Shown: in pieces, positions 1 through 8,413 of the stretch | How the letters are laid out: each line of letters starts with the position of its first letter | Numbering within the stretch: position 1 is the first letter of the stretch | Source of the DNA: an uncultured Paracoccaceae bacterium | GTDB lineage: Bacteria; Pseudomonadota; Alphaproteobacteria; Rhodobacterales; Rhodobacteraceae | Length of the DNA stretch: 64,000 bases | Direction of reading: 5' to 3' | Assembly (NCBI GenBank): GCA_951812615.1 | Contig: CATOSU010000002.1 | Span: 1,612,001-1,676,000 of the forward strand | The notes under the pieces: generated by a model | The model's input: the letters and a program-made list of their open reading frames with translations, nothing else | Told to the model about the DNA's origin: nothing | Databases searched by the model: none | Position numbers and translations under genes: made by a program

Positions 1-1
1 T

Positions 2-367
2 TTCAACGATCTTCACACCGGGGAAAGCCTGACCAGCTGGCTGCGGCAGGAGGCTGAGGAGGCTGGCAGCGCGTTCGGCGTCGGGATCGACATGCGTGTG
101 AAAGTGTCGGGCGAAGCGTTTCTGACTCCGCCGGGCCCATTGTCGGAGCTTGTTTCACAGGCCGTCGAGGCCGCCACCGGCGTTGTCCCGGCGCTGTCCA
201 CCACGGGCGGGACATCGGATGCGCGTTTCATAAAGGCGCATTGCCCGGTGGTCGAATTCGGGCTGGTCGGGCGGACGATGCATCAGGTGGACGAATGCGT
301 GCCGGTGGCGCAGATTGATCAGCTCAAGGCCGTGTATACCCGGATACTGGCTGACTATTTCGCGTGA
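2..367 (+). CDS. dapE: Succinyl-diaminopimelate desuccinylase, C-terminal part (5' truncated by window edge)
   Basis: Only the last 121 or so residues are inside the window, and the frame is already open at base 2. DapE is a cytoplasmic dinuclear zinc M20-family hydrolase that cleaves N-succinyl-LL-diaminopimelate to LL-diaminopimelate and succinate in lysine and peptidoglycan synthesis. The visible part carries the family's C-terminal signatures: [12 protein letters not shown] and [14 protein letters not shown]. The His in the latter is the usual C-terminal metal ligand. The stop overlaps the GTG start of the next gene in a GTGA overlap, so the two are probably co-transcribed. The family call is secure; the N-terminal catalytic half cannot be checked. 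Confidence 0.93.
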   Translation, partial: FNDLHTGESLTSWLRQEAEEAGSAFGVGIDMRVKVSGEAFLTPPGPLSELVSQAVEAATGVVPALSTTGGTSDARFIKAHCPVVEFGLVGRTMHQVDECVPVAQIDQLKAVYTRILADYFA

Positions 368-963
368 GCCGTACCCTGATCGTGATGGTCAAGGAACCGC
401 GGGCCGGGCGTGTGAAAACCCGGCTGGCGCAGGGGATTGGCACGGTGGGCGCTGCATGGTGGTACCGTCACCAGGTGGCGGAGACCATCCGGGTGCTGCG
501 CGACCCGCGCTGGCGGCTGGTTCTGGCCATGACACCCGATGGCGCCGGGCCGGTCCGGATGTGGCCCCGCGGTTCGGTCATTGTCGCGCAGGGCGGCGGC
601 GATCTGGGGCAGCGGATGCACAGGTTGCTGACGGGGTTTCCGGGCGGCCCCACGGTGATCATCGGGTCCGACATTCCCGGGATCACTCCGGACCATGTCT
701 GGCGGGCGTTCCGGGCGCTGGGGCGGGCCGATGCCGTGTTTGGCCCGGCGGAGGATGGCGGTTACTGGCTGGTTGGGCTGAAAAACCGGCGCGCGGCACC
801 GCCCGCGCTGTTTGATGGCGTGCGCTGGTCGGGGCCGCATGCGCTGGCCGATACGCTGGACACGCTGGGCGGCCTGACATTCGCGCTGACCGATACCATG
901 CGCGATGTCGACACGACGGCGGATCTCTCTGCTTTTCGGCATGACGCAATGCGGGGACCGTGA
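364..963 (+). CDS. TIGR04282 / DUF2064 family glycosyltransferase-like protein
   Basis: The protein has 199 residues and a GTG start fused to the dapE stop (GTGA). It belongs to the small GT-A-like family annotated TIGR04282 (DUF2064). Visible family features are the N-terminal [14 protein letters not shown] nucleotide-binding-type stretch, a GSDIPGI motif in the middle and [10 protein letters not shown] further on. Length is normal for the family. Members are thought to be nucleotide-sugar or nucleotidyl transferases, but the substrate is not known and nothing local settles it. It lies between dapE and the RNase R gene, with only 12 bases to the latter, which suggests one transcript. Confidence 0.8.
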   Translation: MSRTLIVMVKEPRAGRVKTRLAQGIGTVGAAWWYRHQVAETIRVLRDPRWRLVLAMTPDGAGPVRMWPRGSVIVAQGGGDLGQRMHRLLTGFPGGPTVIIGSDIPGITPDHVWRAFRALGRADAVFGPAEDGGYWLVGLKNRRAAPPALFDGVRWSGPHALADTLDTLGGLTFALTDTMRDVDTTADLSAFRHDAMRGP

Positions 964-975
964 TACGCGGAGCCC

Positions 976-3228
976 ATGACCCGCATCCCGACCAAAGCAG
1001 AGATTCTGGAATGGATTTCCGCCCACCCCAGCCAGACTTCGAAACGCGACATTGCCAAGGCCTTTGGCATCAAGGGCAGCGACCGGATTGACCTGAAGCG
1101 TGTGCTGAAGGAGCTGGAGGCCGAGGGCCATCTTGAAAAGCGGCGCAAGACCTATCGCGATCCGGATCGCTTGCCGCCGGTGTCGGTGTTGCAGGTGAAG
1201 GCCCCGGACGCCGACGGAGATCTGTTCGCACGCCCGCTGGAATGGCACGGCGAGGGGGTGGAACCGATTGTTCTGGTTGTGCCGCGGGCCTCTGATCCGG
1301 TGCTGGGAGAAGGGGACCGGATCCTTGCCCGCCTGAGCGTGGTGCAGGAGGAAGACCACAATTACGAGGCCCGGCTGATCCGGCGCATCGGGACCAACCC
1401 CAAACGCATTCTGGGGGTGTTCCGCAAAGGCGCCGAAGGCGGGCGGATCGTGCCCATCGACAAGGCGTCGCAGTCGGAATGGACGGTCGCCGCCGGCGCG
1501 ATGCACGGTGCCAGGGACGGGGAGCTTGTGGAGGCTGAACAGGCCGGGCCGAAGGGCCGGCTGGGCCTGCCGGCGGCCCGAATTGTCGAACGGCTTGGCG
1601 ATCCCTCGGCGCCGCGGGCGGTATCGCTGATTGCCATTCACCAGCACGGGATACCGGACGATTTTCCGGACGCTGCGATTGCCGAGGCCGACCGGGCGAA
1701 GCCCGTGGGCCTGTCCGGGCGCGAGGATCTGCGGGATCTGCCGCTGATCACCATTGATCCGTCTGATGCCCGCGATCACGACGACGCCTGTTATGCCCAG
1801 ATCGACGACGACCCGGCAAATCCCGGAGGCCACGTGGTGTGGGTGGCGATTGCCGATGTCGCGGCCTATGTGACCGCCGGCGGCGCGCTGGATCGCGAGG
1901 CCCGCAAGCGCGGCAATTCCAGCTATTTCCCCGACCGGGTTGTGCCGATGCTGCCGGACCGGCTGTCCGGGGACTTGTGTTCGCTGCACGAGGGCGTGCC
2001 ACGGCCCTGTGTCGCGGTGCGCATGGTGTTTGACGTTGCCGGCCGGAAGCTGCGGCACGAATTCAGGCGCGGGCTGATGCAGTCGGTGGCGTCTCTGGCC
2101 TATGAAGAGGTTCAGGCGGCCATCGACGGGGAGGTATCGGAGCGTACCGAAGCCTTGCTGGACCCGGTTCTGAGGCCGCTCTACGCGGCCTATTCGGCGA
2201 TGGTCACCGCGCGCGAGGATCGCCAGCCGCTGGATCTGGACCTGCCCGAGCGGCGGATCGTCCTGTCAGAAGATGGCAAGGTGCAGTCGGTGAATTTCCG
2301 GGACCGGCTGGATGCGCACCGCCTGATCGAGGAGTTCATGATCGCGGCCAATGTCTGTGCGGCCGAAACGCTGCTGGCCAAAAGATCCGCGCTGCTTTTC
2401 CGGGTACACGAGGAGCCGTCGCCGGAAAAGCTGGATGCGCTGCGTGAAACCGCGATGGCGGCGGGGTATCCTTTGGCCAAGGGGCAGGTCCTGCAGACGC
2501 GGCACCTGAACCAGTTGCTGAATGCGGCGGCGGGGACGGATGATGCCGAGCTGATCAACATGTCGACGTTGCGGTCGATGACGCAGGCCTATTACTCGCC
2601 CGAGAATTACGGCCATTTCGGGCTGGCGCTGGCGAATTACGCGCATTTCATGTCACCCATCCGCCGCTACGCGGACCTGATCGTGCACCGGGCGCTGATC
2701 TCGGTGCATGGCTGGGGCGAAGACGGGCTGAGTGAGGCCGAAATCGACCGGCTGGAGGATACGGCGACCCATATTTCCATGACCGAGAGGCGGTCGATGC
2801 TGGCCGAGCGGGATACGACGGACCGATACCTTGCGTCCTATCTGAGCGAGCGGGTCGGCAACGAATTCGGTGGCCGGATCAGCGGGATCGCGCGGTTCGG
2901 AGCCTTTGTCCGGCTGGATGAAACCGGGGCGGACGGGCTGATCCCGATCCGGTCGCTGGGGCGCGAGTATTTCCATTTCGACCGAGAGGCCGGGACGCTG
3001 ATGGGGTCCGATACCGGGCTGACCATCGCGATCGGTCAGCGGGTCACGGTACGGCTGGCGCAGGCGGCGCCGATCACCGGCGGGCTGGAGCTGGAATTGC
3101 TGGCGCTGGAGGACAAGGCGCTGCCGCGTGGTGCCGGGCCGGGCCGGTCCGGATCCCGGCGGAAGGCGGGGCGCGGCCGCAAGAAGGCCGAAAAAACAAA
3201 GCGCAAGGTGACGCGCCGGCGGCGGTAG
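976..3228 (+). CDS. rnr: Ribonuclease R (RNase II/RNB family 3'-5' exoribonuclease)
   Basis: The 750-residue protein has the full RNase R domain order: an N-terminal winged-helix region (about 1-65), cold-shock-like domains, the RNB catalytic domain (about 240-570), an S1 domain (about 625-705) and a Lys/Arg-rich tail (about 715-750). The catalytic acidic cluster is visible as ITIDPSDARDHDDA near residue 260. RNase R degrades structured RNA processively from the 3' end and takes part in mRNA and rRNA quality control. The ATG start has GGAG a few bases upstream. Length is close to the E. coli enzyme, and no damage is seen. Confidence 0.95.
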   Translation: MTRIPTKAEILEWISAHPSQTSKRDIAKAFGIKGSDRIDLKRVLKELEAEGHLEKRRKTYRDPDRLPPVSVLQVKAPDADGDLFARPLEWHGEGVEPIVLVVPRASDPVLGEGDRILARLSVVQEEDHNYEARLIRRIGTNPKRILGVFRKGAEGGRIVPIDKASQSEWTVAAGAMHGARDGELVEAEQAGPKGRLGLPAARIVERLGDPSAPRAVSLIAIHQHGIPDDFPDAAIAEADRAKPVGLSGREDLRDLPLITIDPSDARDHDDACYAQIDDDPANPGGHVVWVAIADVAAYVTAGGALDREARKRGNSSYFPDRVVPMLPDRLSGDLCSLHEGVPRPCVAVRMVFDVAGRKLRHEFRRGLMQSVASLAYEEVQAAIDGEVSERTEALLDPVLRPLYAAYSAMVTAREDRQPLDLDLPERRIVLSEDGKVQSVNFRDRLDAHRLIEEFMIAANVCAAETLLAKRSALLFRVHEEPSPEKLDALRETAMAAGYPLAKGQVLQTRHLNQLLNAAAGTDDAELINMSTLRSMTQAYYSPENYGHFGLALANYAHFMSPIRRYADLIVHRALISVHGWGEDGLSEAEIDRLEDTATHISMTERRSMLAERDTTDRYLASYLSERVGNEFGGRISGIARFGAFVRLDETGADGLIPIRSLGREYFHFDREAGTLMGSDTGLTIAIGQRVTVRLAQAAPITGGLELELLALEDKALPRGAGPGRSGSRRKAGRGRKKAEKTKRKVTRRRR

Positions 3229-3354
3229 AGCCCGGCACGACGGACCCGGGGCAGCCCGGCATAGGCGGAGCTTTGCGGGTGGCATCCATCCCGGGTTTTC
3301 CGCGATGCCGAACCGCGCTACCATTCCCGGCGAGCAGCCAATCAGGGTTTGTCC

Positions 3355-4620
3355 ATGCGTATCGCCATCTTGGCGGGGGTGGGCGCGACACTGGTCGCTG
3401 GCCCAGTGGGTGCCAGCGCCGTGGAGCGGTCGCTGCGGCCCGTCGAACGACCCCGCGAGGAGATCATCCGGCAGGTGAGCCGGGAGGAACCGGGCCAGAG
3501 TTTCGGGGAATGGGCCGGGGCGTTTCGGACCCGTGCGATTGCGGCTGGGATATCGCCGGAGATCGTGAATGCTGCGTTGCGCGGAGTTCATTATGATCCG
3601 GAGGTGGTGCGGCGCGACCGGAACCAGAACGAGTTTACCAAAACCGTATGGGATTATCTGGGCACCGCCGTTTCGGAGGCGCGGATTTCCAACGGAAAGG
3701 CCGCGCTGAGCGCGCATGGTGCGACGCTGGACGCTATCGAGGCGAAATACGGCGTAGACAAGCGGGTTCTGGTGGCCATCTGGGGGCTGGAGAGCGCTTA
3801 TGGCGGGTTTCGGGGCTCGCATTCCGTGATCCGCTCGCTGGCATCGCTGGCCTATGATCCGCGCCGCAGTGAGTTTTTCGAGGGGCAGCTGCTGGATGCG
3901 CTGCAGATCCTGCAGGACGGTGACACCGTTCCGGCCCGGATGAAGGGCAGCTGGGCCGGTGCCATGGGCCACACGCAGTTCATGCCGTCATCCTATCTCG
4001 ACCACGCGGTCGACTGGACCGGGGACGGCAAGCGCGACATCTGGGGCGACGACCCGCGGGATGCGCTGGCCTCGGCGGCGGCCTATCTGAAGCACCACGG
4101 CTGGACCCATGGTCAGCCATGGGGCGTGGAAGTGCGGCTGCCGGAGGGGTTCGAATACACGCTGGCCAATCGCGAGATCCTGCGCCGGCCGGCCGAATGG
4201 GCAGAGATCGGCATCGTTGCCCTGAGCGGGCAGCCGGTGCCGGACCACGGAAGGGCATCGATCCTGCTGCCGGCGGGGCATCAGGGCGCAGCCTTTATGA
4301 TCTTCGACAATTTCGAGGTGCTGGAGGCGTATAACACCGCGGATGCTTATGTGATCGGGGTGGGGCATCTGGGGGACCGGATCATGGGCGGTGACCCGAT
4401 CCGGGGCGGATGGCCGCGGAGCGACCGGGCGCTGACTTTTGACGAGCGGATCGAGTTGCAGACACGGCTGACGCGGGCCGGGTTCGATACGGTCAAGATC
4501 GACGGGCGCATCGGGCCCCTGACGATTGCTGCCGTGCGGGCATGGCAGGTGGCGCAGGGGCTGGTGCCCGACGGTTATGCGTCACCGGGTGCGCTGACGC
4601 GGTTGCGCAAAGGCGGGTAG
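3355..4620 (+). CDS. Lytic murein transglycosylase, MltB type, with C-terminal peptidoglycan-binding domain
   Basis: The 421-residue protein has an N-terminal signal sequence ending in an Ala-rich stretch, an SLT_2/MltB catalytic domain, and a PG_binding_1 domain over the last 60 or so residues (around FDERIELQTRLTRAGFD). The catalytic Glu is in WGLESAYGGFRG near residue 145. The family cleaves the MurNAc-GlcNAc bond to give 1,6-anhydroMurNAc products in the periplasm. I chose the ATG at 3355, which has AGGG 7 bases upstream, over an in-frame TTG two codons earlier. There is no clear lipobox, so it is probably soluble. A terminator-like hairpin follows. Confidence 0.9.
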   Translation: MRIAILAGVGATLVAGPVGASAVERSLRPVERPREEIIRQVSREEPGQSFGEWAGAFRTRAIAAGISPEIVNAALRGVHYDPEVVRRDRNQNEFTKTVWDYLGTAVSEARISNGKAALSAHGATLDAIEAKYGVDKRVLVAIWGLESAYGGFRGSHSVIRSLASLAYDPRRSEFFEGQLLDALQILQDGDTVPARMKGSWAGAMGHTQFMPSSYLDHAVDWTGDGKRDIWGDDPRDALASAAAYLKHHGWTHGQPWGVEVRLPEGFEYTLANREILRRPAEWAEIGIVALSGQPVPDHGRASILLPAGHQGAAFMIFDNFEVLEAYNTADAYVIGVGHLGDRIMGGDPIRGGWPRSDRALTFDERIELQTRLTRAGFDTVKIDGRIGPLTIAAVRAWQVAQGLVPDGYASPGALTRLRKGG

Positions 4621-4633
4621 CGGCGCGCTCATC

Positions 4634-4658
4634 AGCCCTTTCGGGCTTCTTCGCTTTT
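4634..4658 (+). terminator. Intrinsic terminator after the MltB-type gene
   Basis: A short hairpin with AGCCC (4634-4638), loop TTTC and GGGCT (4643-4647) is followed by the T-rich tail TCTTCGCTTTT. It lies just after the transglycosylase stop and before the convergent permease gene. The stem is short but has both parts of a Rho-independent terminator. Confidence 0.6.
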
Positions 4659-4687
4659 GTGTGCGGGCGTGATCCGGGGCCGGTGGA

Positions 4688-5863
4688 TCAGCCCGGGCTC
4701 ATCCCGCGCAGCCGTTCGGACCGGCGCCGCAGCAGTTCGACCACCGTCAGAAGCCCGATGGAAATCACCACCAGGATCGTCGCCACAGCGAGGATCGTCG
4801 GTGAGATCTGTTCCCGAAGGCCGGTGAACATCTGCCAGGGCAGGGTCTTCTGTCCGGCAGAGCCGACGAAGAGGACAACCACAACCTCGTCAAAGGACGT
4901 GATGAAGGCAAAGAGCCCGCCCGAGATAACCCCCGGCAGGATCAGCGGCATCTGCACGCGGAAGAAGGTGGTCACCGGGTTTGCGCCCATATTGGCGGCC
5001 GCCCGTGTCAGCGACTGGTCAAACCCGACCAGGGTTGCCGTGACGGTGATGATGACAAAGGGAATACCCAGCGCGGCATGGGCCAGAACCACGCCCATAT
5101 AGGTGCCCTGCAGCCCGATCCGGGAATAGAAGAAATACATGCCCGCGGCCGAGATGATCAGCGGCACGATCATCGGTGAGATCAGAACAGCCATGATCAC
5201 ACGCTGAAACGGAACATGCGGCTGGCTGAGGCCGATGGCGGCCAGCGTTCCGAAGCTGACCGAGAGCAGCGTGGCCATGGGCGCGATCAGCAGCGAGTTT
5301 CGGAGGGCGTCCTGCCAGGCGTCATTGGTCAGGAAATCGCGGTAGTGTTTCAGCGAATAGCCGGCCGGGTCGAAGGCCAGCATTTCCGGGGTGAAGGTGA
5401 AGAAATCCTGTGCGTTGAAGCTGAGCGGCAGGACAACCAGGATAGGCGTGATCAGGAACACGAAGATCGCGCCGCAAATCACCCGGAACGTATAGTGCCA
5501 CAGCACCTGCCCCATTGTCAGATAGGGCGGCAGGCCGACGCGGTAACGACCTTCGAACAGCCAGAAGATGAACCAGCCGAAGAACCAGCCGAACATCAGC
5601 CCGACGATCAGGCCGGGCAGGGCACCGATCAGAAGCCCGGCCAGCCCGAAGGCGGCGAGGATGCCCCAGCGGGCCGGGCGTTCGGCCAGCAATGTGGTGG
5701 CCCCGAACGCGAGCACCGCGAGGATGACCGCGCCGGCCAGAACGCCGATGATCGTGCTGCCCTGTGACGTGCCGACCAGAAGCCCGGCAAAGGCGCCGGC
5801 GGCGGCGCTGACCGGGACATAGAAGTTAACCGGTGTGCGCTGGGCGATGGACAGTGTGGACAT
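4688..5863 (-). CDS. ABC transporter permease, PotC-like, with extra N-terminal membrane region
   Basis: The 391-residue inner-membrane permease is of the spermidine/putrescine type (BPD_transp_1). The C-terminal 270 residues are a standard PotC unit, with the cytoplasmic EAA-type loop around AAANMGANPVTTFF and the next transmembrane helix. Ahead of it is an unusual extension of about 115-120 residues that is almost entirely hydrophobic and Gly/Ala rich, with several candidate helices and an FGWFFGWFIFWLF stretch. Usual PotC proteins are about 260-280 residues, so this is markedly long. It is the last gene of the leftward four-gene importer operon, 4 bases after the partner permease gene. Confidence 0.87.
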   Translation of the reverse strand: MSTLSIAQRTPVNFYVPVSAAAGAFAGLLVGTSQGSTIIGVLAGAVILAVLAFGATTLLAERPARWGILAAFGLAGLLIGALPGLIVGLMFGWFFGWFIFWLFEGRYRVGLPPYLTMGQVLWHYTFRVICGAIFVFLITPILVVLPLSFNAQDFFTFTPEMLAFDPAGYSLKHYRDFLTNDAWQDALRNSLLIAPMATLLSVSFGTLAAIGLSQPHVPFQRVIMAVLISPMIVPLIISAAGMYFFYSRIGLQGTYMGVVLAHAALGIPFVIITVTATLVGFDQSLTRAAANMGANPVTTFFRVQMPLILPGVISGGLFAFITSFDEVVVVLFVGSAGQKTLPWQMFTGLREQISPTILAVATILVVISIGLLTVVELLRRRSERLRGMSPG

Positions 5864-5867
5864 GGCC

Positions 5868-7145
5868 TCAGCCCCCCAGCTTCACATTGTCGATGCCGAC
5901 AACCTTGTCGTAGCACCAGTAGAGCAGCAGAACCACCGCCAGCAGGATCGTGCCAAGCGCGGCGGCCAGCCCCCAGTTCAGCGAAGACGAGATGTGGTAG
6001 GCGATCCGGTTGGAGATGAAGACCCCCTTGGTCCCGCCGACGATTTCGGGCGTGATGTAGTAGCCGATGGACAGGATGAAGACGAGGATCGACCCGGCAC
6101 CGATACCCGGCACCGATTGCGGGAAATAGACCCGCCAGAAGGCGGTCCAGTTGTTTGCGCCGAGAGACTTGGCCGCGCGCAGGTAGGTGGGCGGGATCGT
6201 CTGCATCACCGAATAAAGTGGCAGGATCATGAACGGCAGCAGGATATGCGTCATCGCCACGATGGTGCCGAACTGATTGTTGATCATGATCAGCCGTGCG
6301 TCATCCGCGACCAGCCCCAGCCAGACCAGCGTATCGTTGATCACCCCTTGCTGCTGCAGCATGACCTTCCAGGCGCTGGTGCGCACCAGAAGCGACGTCC
6401 AGAACGGCAGCAGCACGAGGATCATCAGCAGGTTGGCCTGCCGCATCGGCAGATTGGCGAGGATCCAGGCCACCGGGTATCCGAGCAGGATACAGGAAAT
6501 GGTGATGACCATCGACATGACCATCGTGCGCCCGAAGAGCTTGATGTAAATCCGCTGGTTCTCGGGTCGCGCCTCAGCGCCATCGGCGCCCTTCCGCATG
6601 TCGACTGAATTGAGGAAGTAACCGTTGGTGTAGGCGGGCGAATACCTCTTGATCGTCTTCCAGATCTCGGGCTCGCCCCATTTCTTGTCGATGTCGATGA
6701 AGGTCTCTTTGAACGGGGCGTCTGTGTCGAGATCCATCCGCTTGACCTTGCGCCCCGATTTGCGGAACAGCGAGGCGGCGCCGGTGAATTCGTAGTTCAG
6801 CCGTGACCCCAGGCGCGTGTGCGACTTGGCTTCGACGGCGATCTTCATGTCCTGCGCCAAGGCCGCAAAGACAGGCTCGCCCGGGGCCGCGCCCGAGGCC
6901 GGATCCCAATCCTGTAGCGCGATAACGGTTTTTGGCAGCGTGTCACGAACGATCTGGTTTTCGACCGAGCGGAACAGCATGTCCGCGATCGGCAGGATGA
7001 AGGTGACGAGCACAAATATCAGGAGCGGCGCGATGAGCATCAGCGCCCGGATCTTCTGCATGCGCAGGGCGCGGGCCAGGCTGCGTTTGAGCGGCGTGCC
7101 GTCGGCTGCCAGCATCGGTCCGGAGTGTTGTGTTGCGTCGGTCAT
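5868..7145 (-). CDS. ABC transporter permease, PotB-like, with large periplasmic insertion
   Basis: The protein has 425 residues from the ATG at 7145, which has a GAGGGG ribosome-binding site; a longer in-frame start at 7220 would run through the intergenic hairpins and is unlikely. It is a PotB/PotH-type permease: a transmembrane helix near the N-terminus, then about 135 mostly polar residues that should face the periplasm, then the core helices with an EAA loop (AAKSLGANNWTAFWRV). Most PotB proteins are about 285-310 residues, so the insertion accounts for the extra length. It pairs with the 4688-5863 permease to form the channel of the first polyamine-type importer. Confidence 0.88.
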   Translation of the reverse strand: MTDATQHSGPMLAADGTPLKRSLARALRMQKIRALMLIAPLLIFVLVTFILPIADMLFRSVENQIVRDTLPKTVIALQDWDPASGAAPGEPVFAALAQDMKIAVEAKSHTRLGSRLNYEFTGAASLFRKSGRKVKRMDLDTDAPFKETFIDIDKKWGEPEIWKTIKRYSPAYTNGYFLNSVDMRKGADGAEARPENQRIYIKLFGRTMVMSMVITISCILLGYPVAWILANLPMRQANLLMILVLLPFWTSLLVRTSAWKVMLQQQGVINDTLVWLGLVADDARLIMINNQFGTIVAMTHILLPFMILPLYSVMQTIPPTYLRAAKSLGANNWTAFWRVYFPQSVPGIGAGSILVFILSIGYYITPEIVGGTKGVFISNRIAYHISSSLNWGLAAALGTILLAVVLLLYWCYDKVVGIDNVKLGG

Positions 7146-7165
7146 GTGCGCCCCTCGAATGCGGT

Positions 7166-7189
7166 GCCGGGGCGGCGCACCGCCCCGGC
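7166..7189. promoter_or_regulatory. GC-rich hairpin between binding-protein and permease genes
   Basis: A perfect 10-bp inverted repeat, GCCGGGGCGG (7166-7175) and CCGCCCCGGC (7180-7189), with a 4-base loop. It lies in the 93-base gap between the stop of the substrate-binding gene and the start of the permease gene. It has no T-tract, so a 3'-end stabiliser or partial attenuator is more likely than a full terminator. Confidence 0.6.
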
Positions 7190-7201
7190 CGGAATCAGGT
7201 G

Positions 7202-7229
7202 GTAGGATGGGTGATATCACCCATCCTAC
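7202..7229. repeat. 28-bp perfect palindrome downstream of the binding-protein gene
   Basis: The arms GTAGGATGGGTGAT and ATCACCCATCCTAC are exact reverse complements with no spacer (14 bp each). In RNA this would fold as a 12-bp stem with an ATAT loop. It lies 9 bases beyond the binding-protein stop, next to a second hairpin at 7166-7189. The sequence composition suggests a dispersed palindromic repeat, but there is only one copy in this window. Confidence 0.7.
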
Positions 7230-7238
7230 GTCCGGATT

Positions 7239-8342
7239 TTACTGGCTGAGCCAGGCCTGGAACTTGGCTTCGATATCGTCGCGGTAGTCGGCCCAGAACT
7301 CGTAGTTATAGAGGAACGTGTTCTTGGCGTTTTCCGGATCGGTCGGCATATGCGGTGCCATGTCGATGCCCAGATCGGCGTGCTTGCCAACCAGCGGGGC
7401 CGACGACGCACGGGCCGGACCATAGGAGATGTACTTGGCCTGATCCGCCAGACGCTGGGTGTCGGTGGCGAACATGATGTAGTCCAGCGCACGTGCCTGA
7501 CGTTCCGGGCTCAGACCCGCCGGAATGATCCAGCCATCCAGGTCGAAGATCTGCGCGTCCCAGAGCATCGCGACCGGCTGATTCTGTTCCTCGATGACCG
7601 AGAACAGGCGGCCGTTATAGGTAGAGCCCATCACGACTTCGCCGTCTGCCAGCAGTTGCGGTGTGTCGGCACCGGCGGACCACCAGATCACGTCGTCCTT
7701 GATCGTGGCCAGCTTGTCCAGGGCCTGTTGCTGGCCTTCTTCGGTGGCCAGCACGTCATAGACGTCTTCCTTGGCAACACCGTCGCACAGCAGCGCCCAC
7801 TCGACGTTGTTGATCGACCGCTTTTCCAGGCTGCGCTTGCCGGGATAGGCGTCAGTGTCGAACACGGCGCAGACGCTGGTCGGGGGCGTGTCACCCACGA
7901 GGTCAGTGCGGTAGCCGAACGTGGTCGAATAGACGATCTGCGGAATAAAGCACTCCGAAACCAGCAGTTCACCGAAATCTTCGGCTGCCGACGTGCCGTC
8001 GGGTGCTGCTGCCAGTTGTGTGTCGGGGTCGATTTCCATCGCCAGACCTTCGTCGCACAGGCGCATGGCATCAGCGGCAACCACGTCGACCACGTCCCAG
8101 GTGACGTTGCCGGCTTCGTTCATGGCGCGCAGTTTGGCCACGGCTTCGGCCGAGCTGTCATCGTTGATGATCTTGGTGCCGGTCTTTTCCGAATAGGGCT
8201 CGTGATAGGCGCGCAGTTGCGACTTGGAGTAAGCACCGCCCCAGCTGACGATGGTCATTTCGTCTGCTATGTCGGCAGCGAAGGCCATCGGCGCGCAAAG
8301 CGCGGTGGTGGCTGCAATGGCCGTGAGAGATCTGAACTTCAT
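7239..8342 (-). CDS. Polyamine-type ABC transporter substrate-binding protein
   Basis: The 367-residue periplasmic binding protein has a clear signal peptide (MKFRSL... cleaved near AFAAD). The mature start MTIVSWGGAYSKSQ is typical of the PotD/PotF-like (SBP_bac_8) family. It should capture spermidine, putrescine or a related cation and deliver it to the two permeases encoded next. It contains several Cys residues that could form disulfides in the periplasm. It lies 71 bases after the ATPase gene and is separated from the permease genes by two hairpins. The exact ligand cannot be read from the sequence. Confidence 0.9.
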   Translation of the reverse strand: MKFRSLTAIAATTALCAPMAFAADIADEMTIVSWGGAYSKSQLRAYHEPYSEKTGTKIINDDSSAEAVAKLRAMNEAGNVTWDVVDVVAADAMRLCDEGLAMEIDPDTQLAAAPDGTSAAEDFGELLVSECFIPQIVYSTTFGYRTDLVGDTPPTSVCAVFDTDAYPGKRSLEKRSINNVEWALLCDGVAKEDVYDVLATEEGQQQALDKLATIKDDVIWWSAGADTPQLLADGEVVMGSTYNGRLFSVIEEQNQPVAMLWDAQIFDLDGWIIPAGLSPERQARALDYIMFATDTQRLADQAKYISYGPARASSAPLVGKHADLGIDMAPHMPTDPENAKNTFLYNYEFWADYRDDIEAKFQAWLSQ

Positions 8343-8413
8343 TTAGGTTCTCCTTGTTAAACTCAGTTTGGTTTTGATTCCGGTTCTGACGCCGGATTCG
8401 CGCGGTGAACGGT

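Noticed and set aside
355-2058. Long minus-strand open frame opposite the TIGR04282 and RNase R genes
   Set aside because: It lies wholly antisense to two well-supported genes, is His/Arg/Pro-rich and has no recognisable domain. Typical shadow frame in GC-rich DNA.
2653-3972. Minus-strand open frame across the end of RNase R and the MltB gene
   Set aside because: Antisense to two conserved genes; low-complexity Arg/Pro/Gly composition.
7146-7220. Longer N-terminus for the PotB-like permease
   Set aside because: The extra codons are translated from two intergenic hairpins, show no conservation pattern, and a good ribosome-binding site precedes the ATG at 7145.
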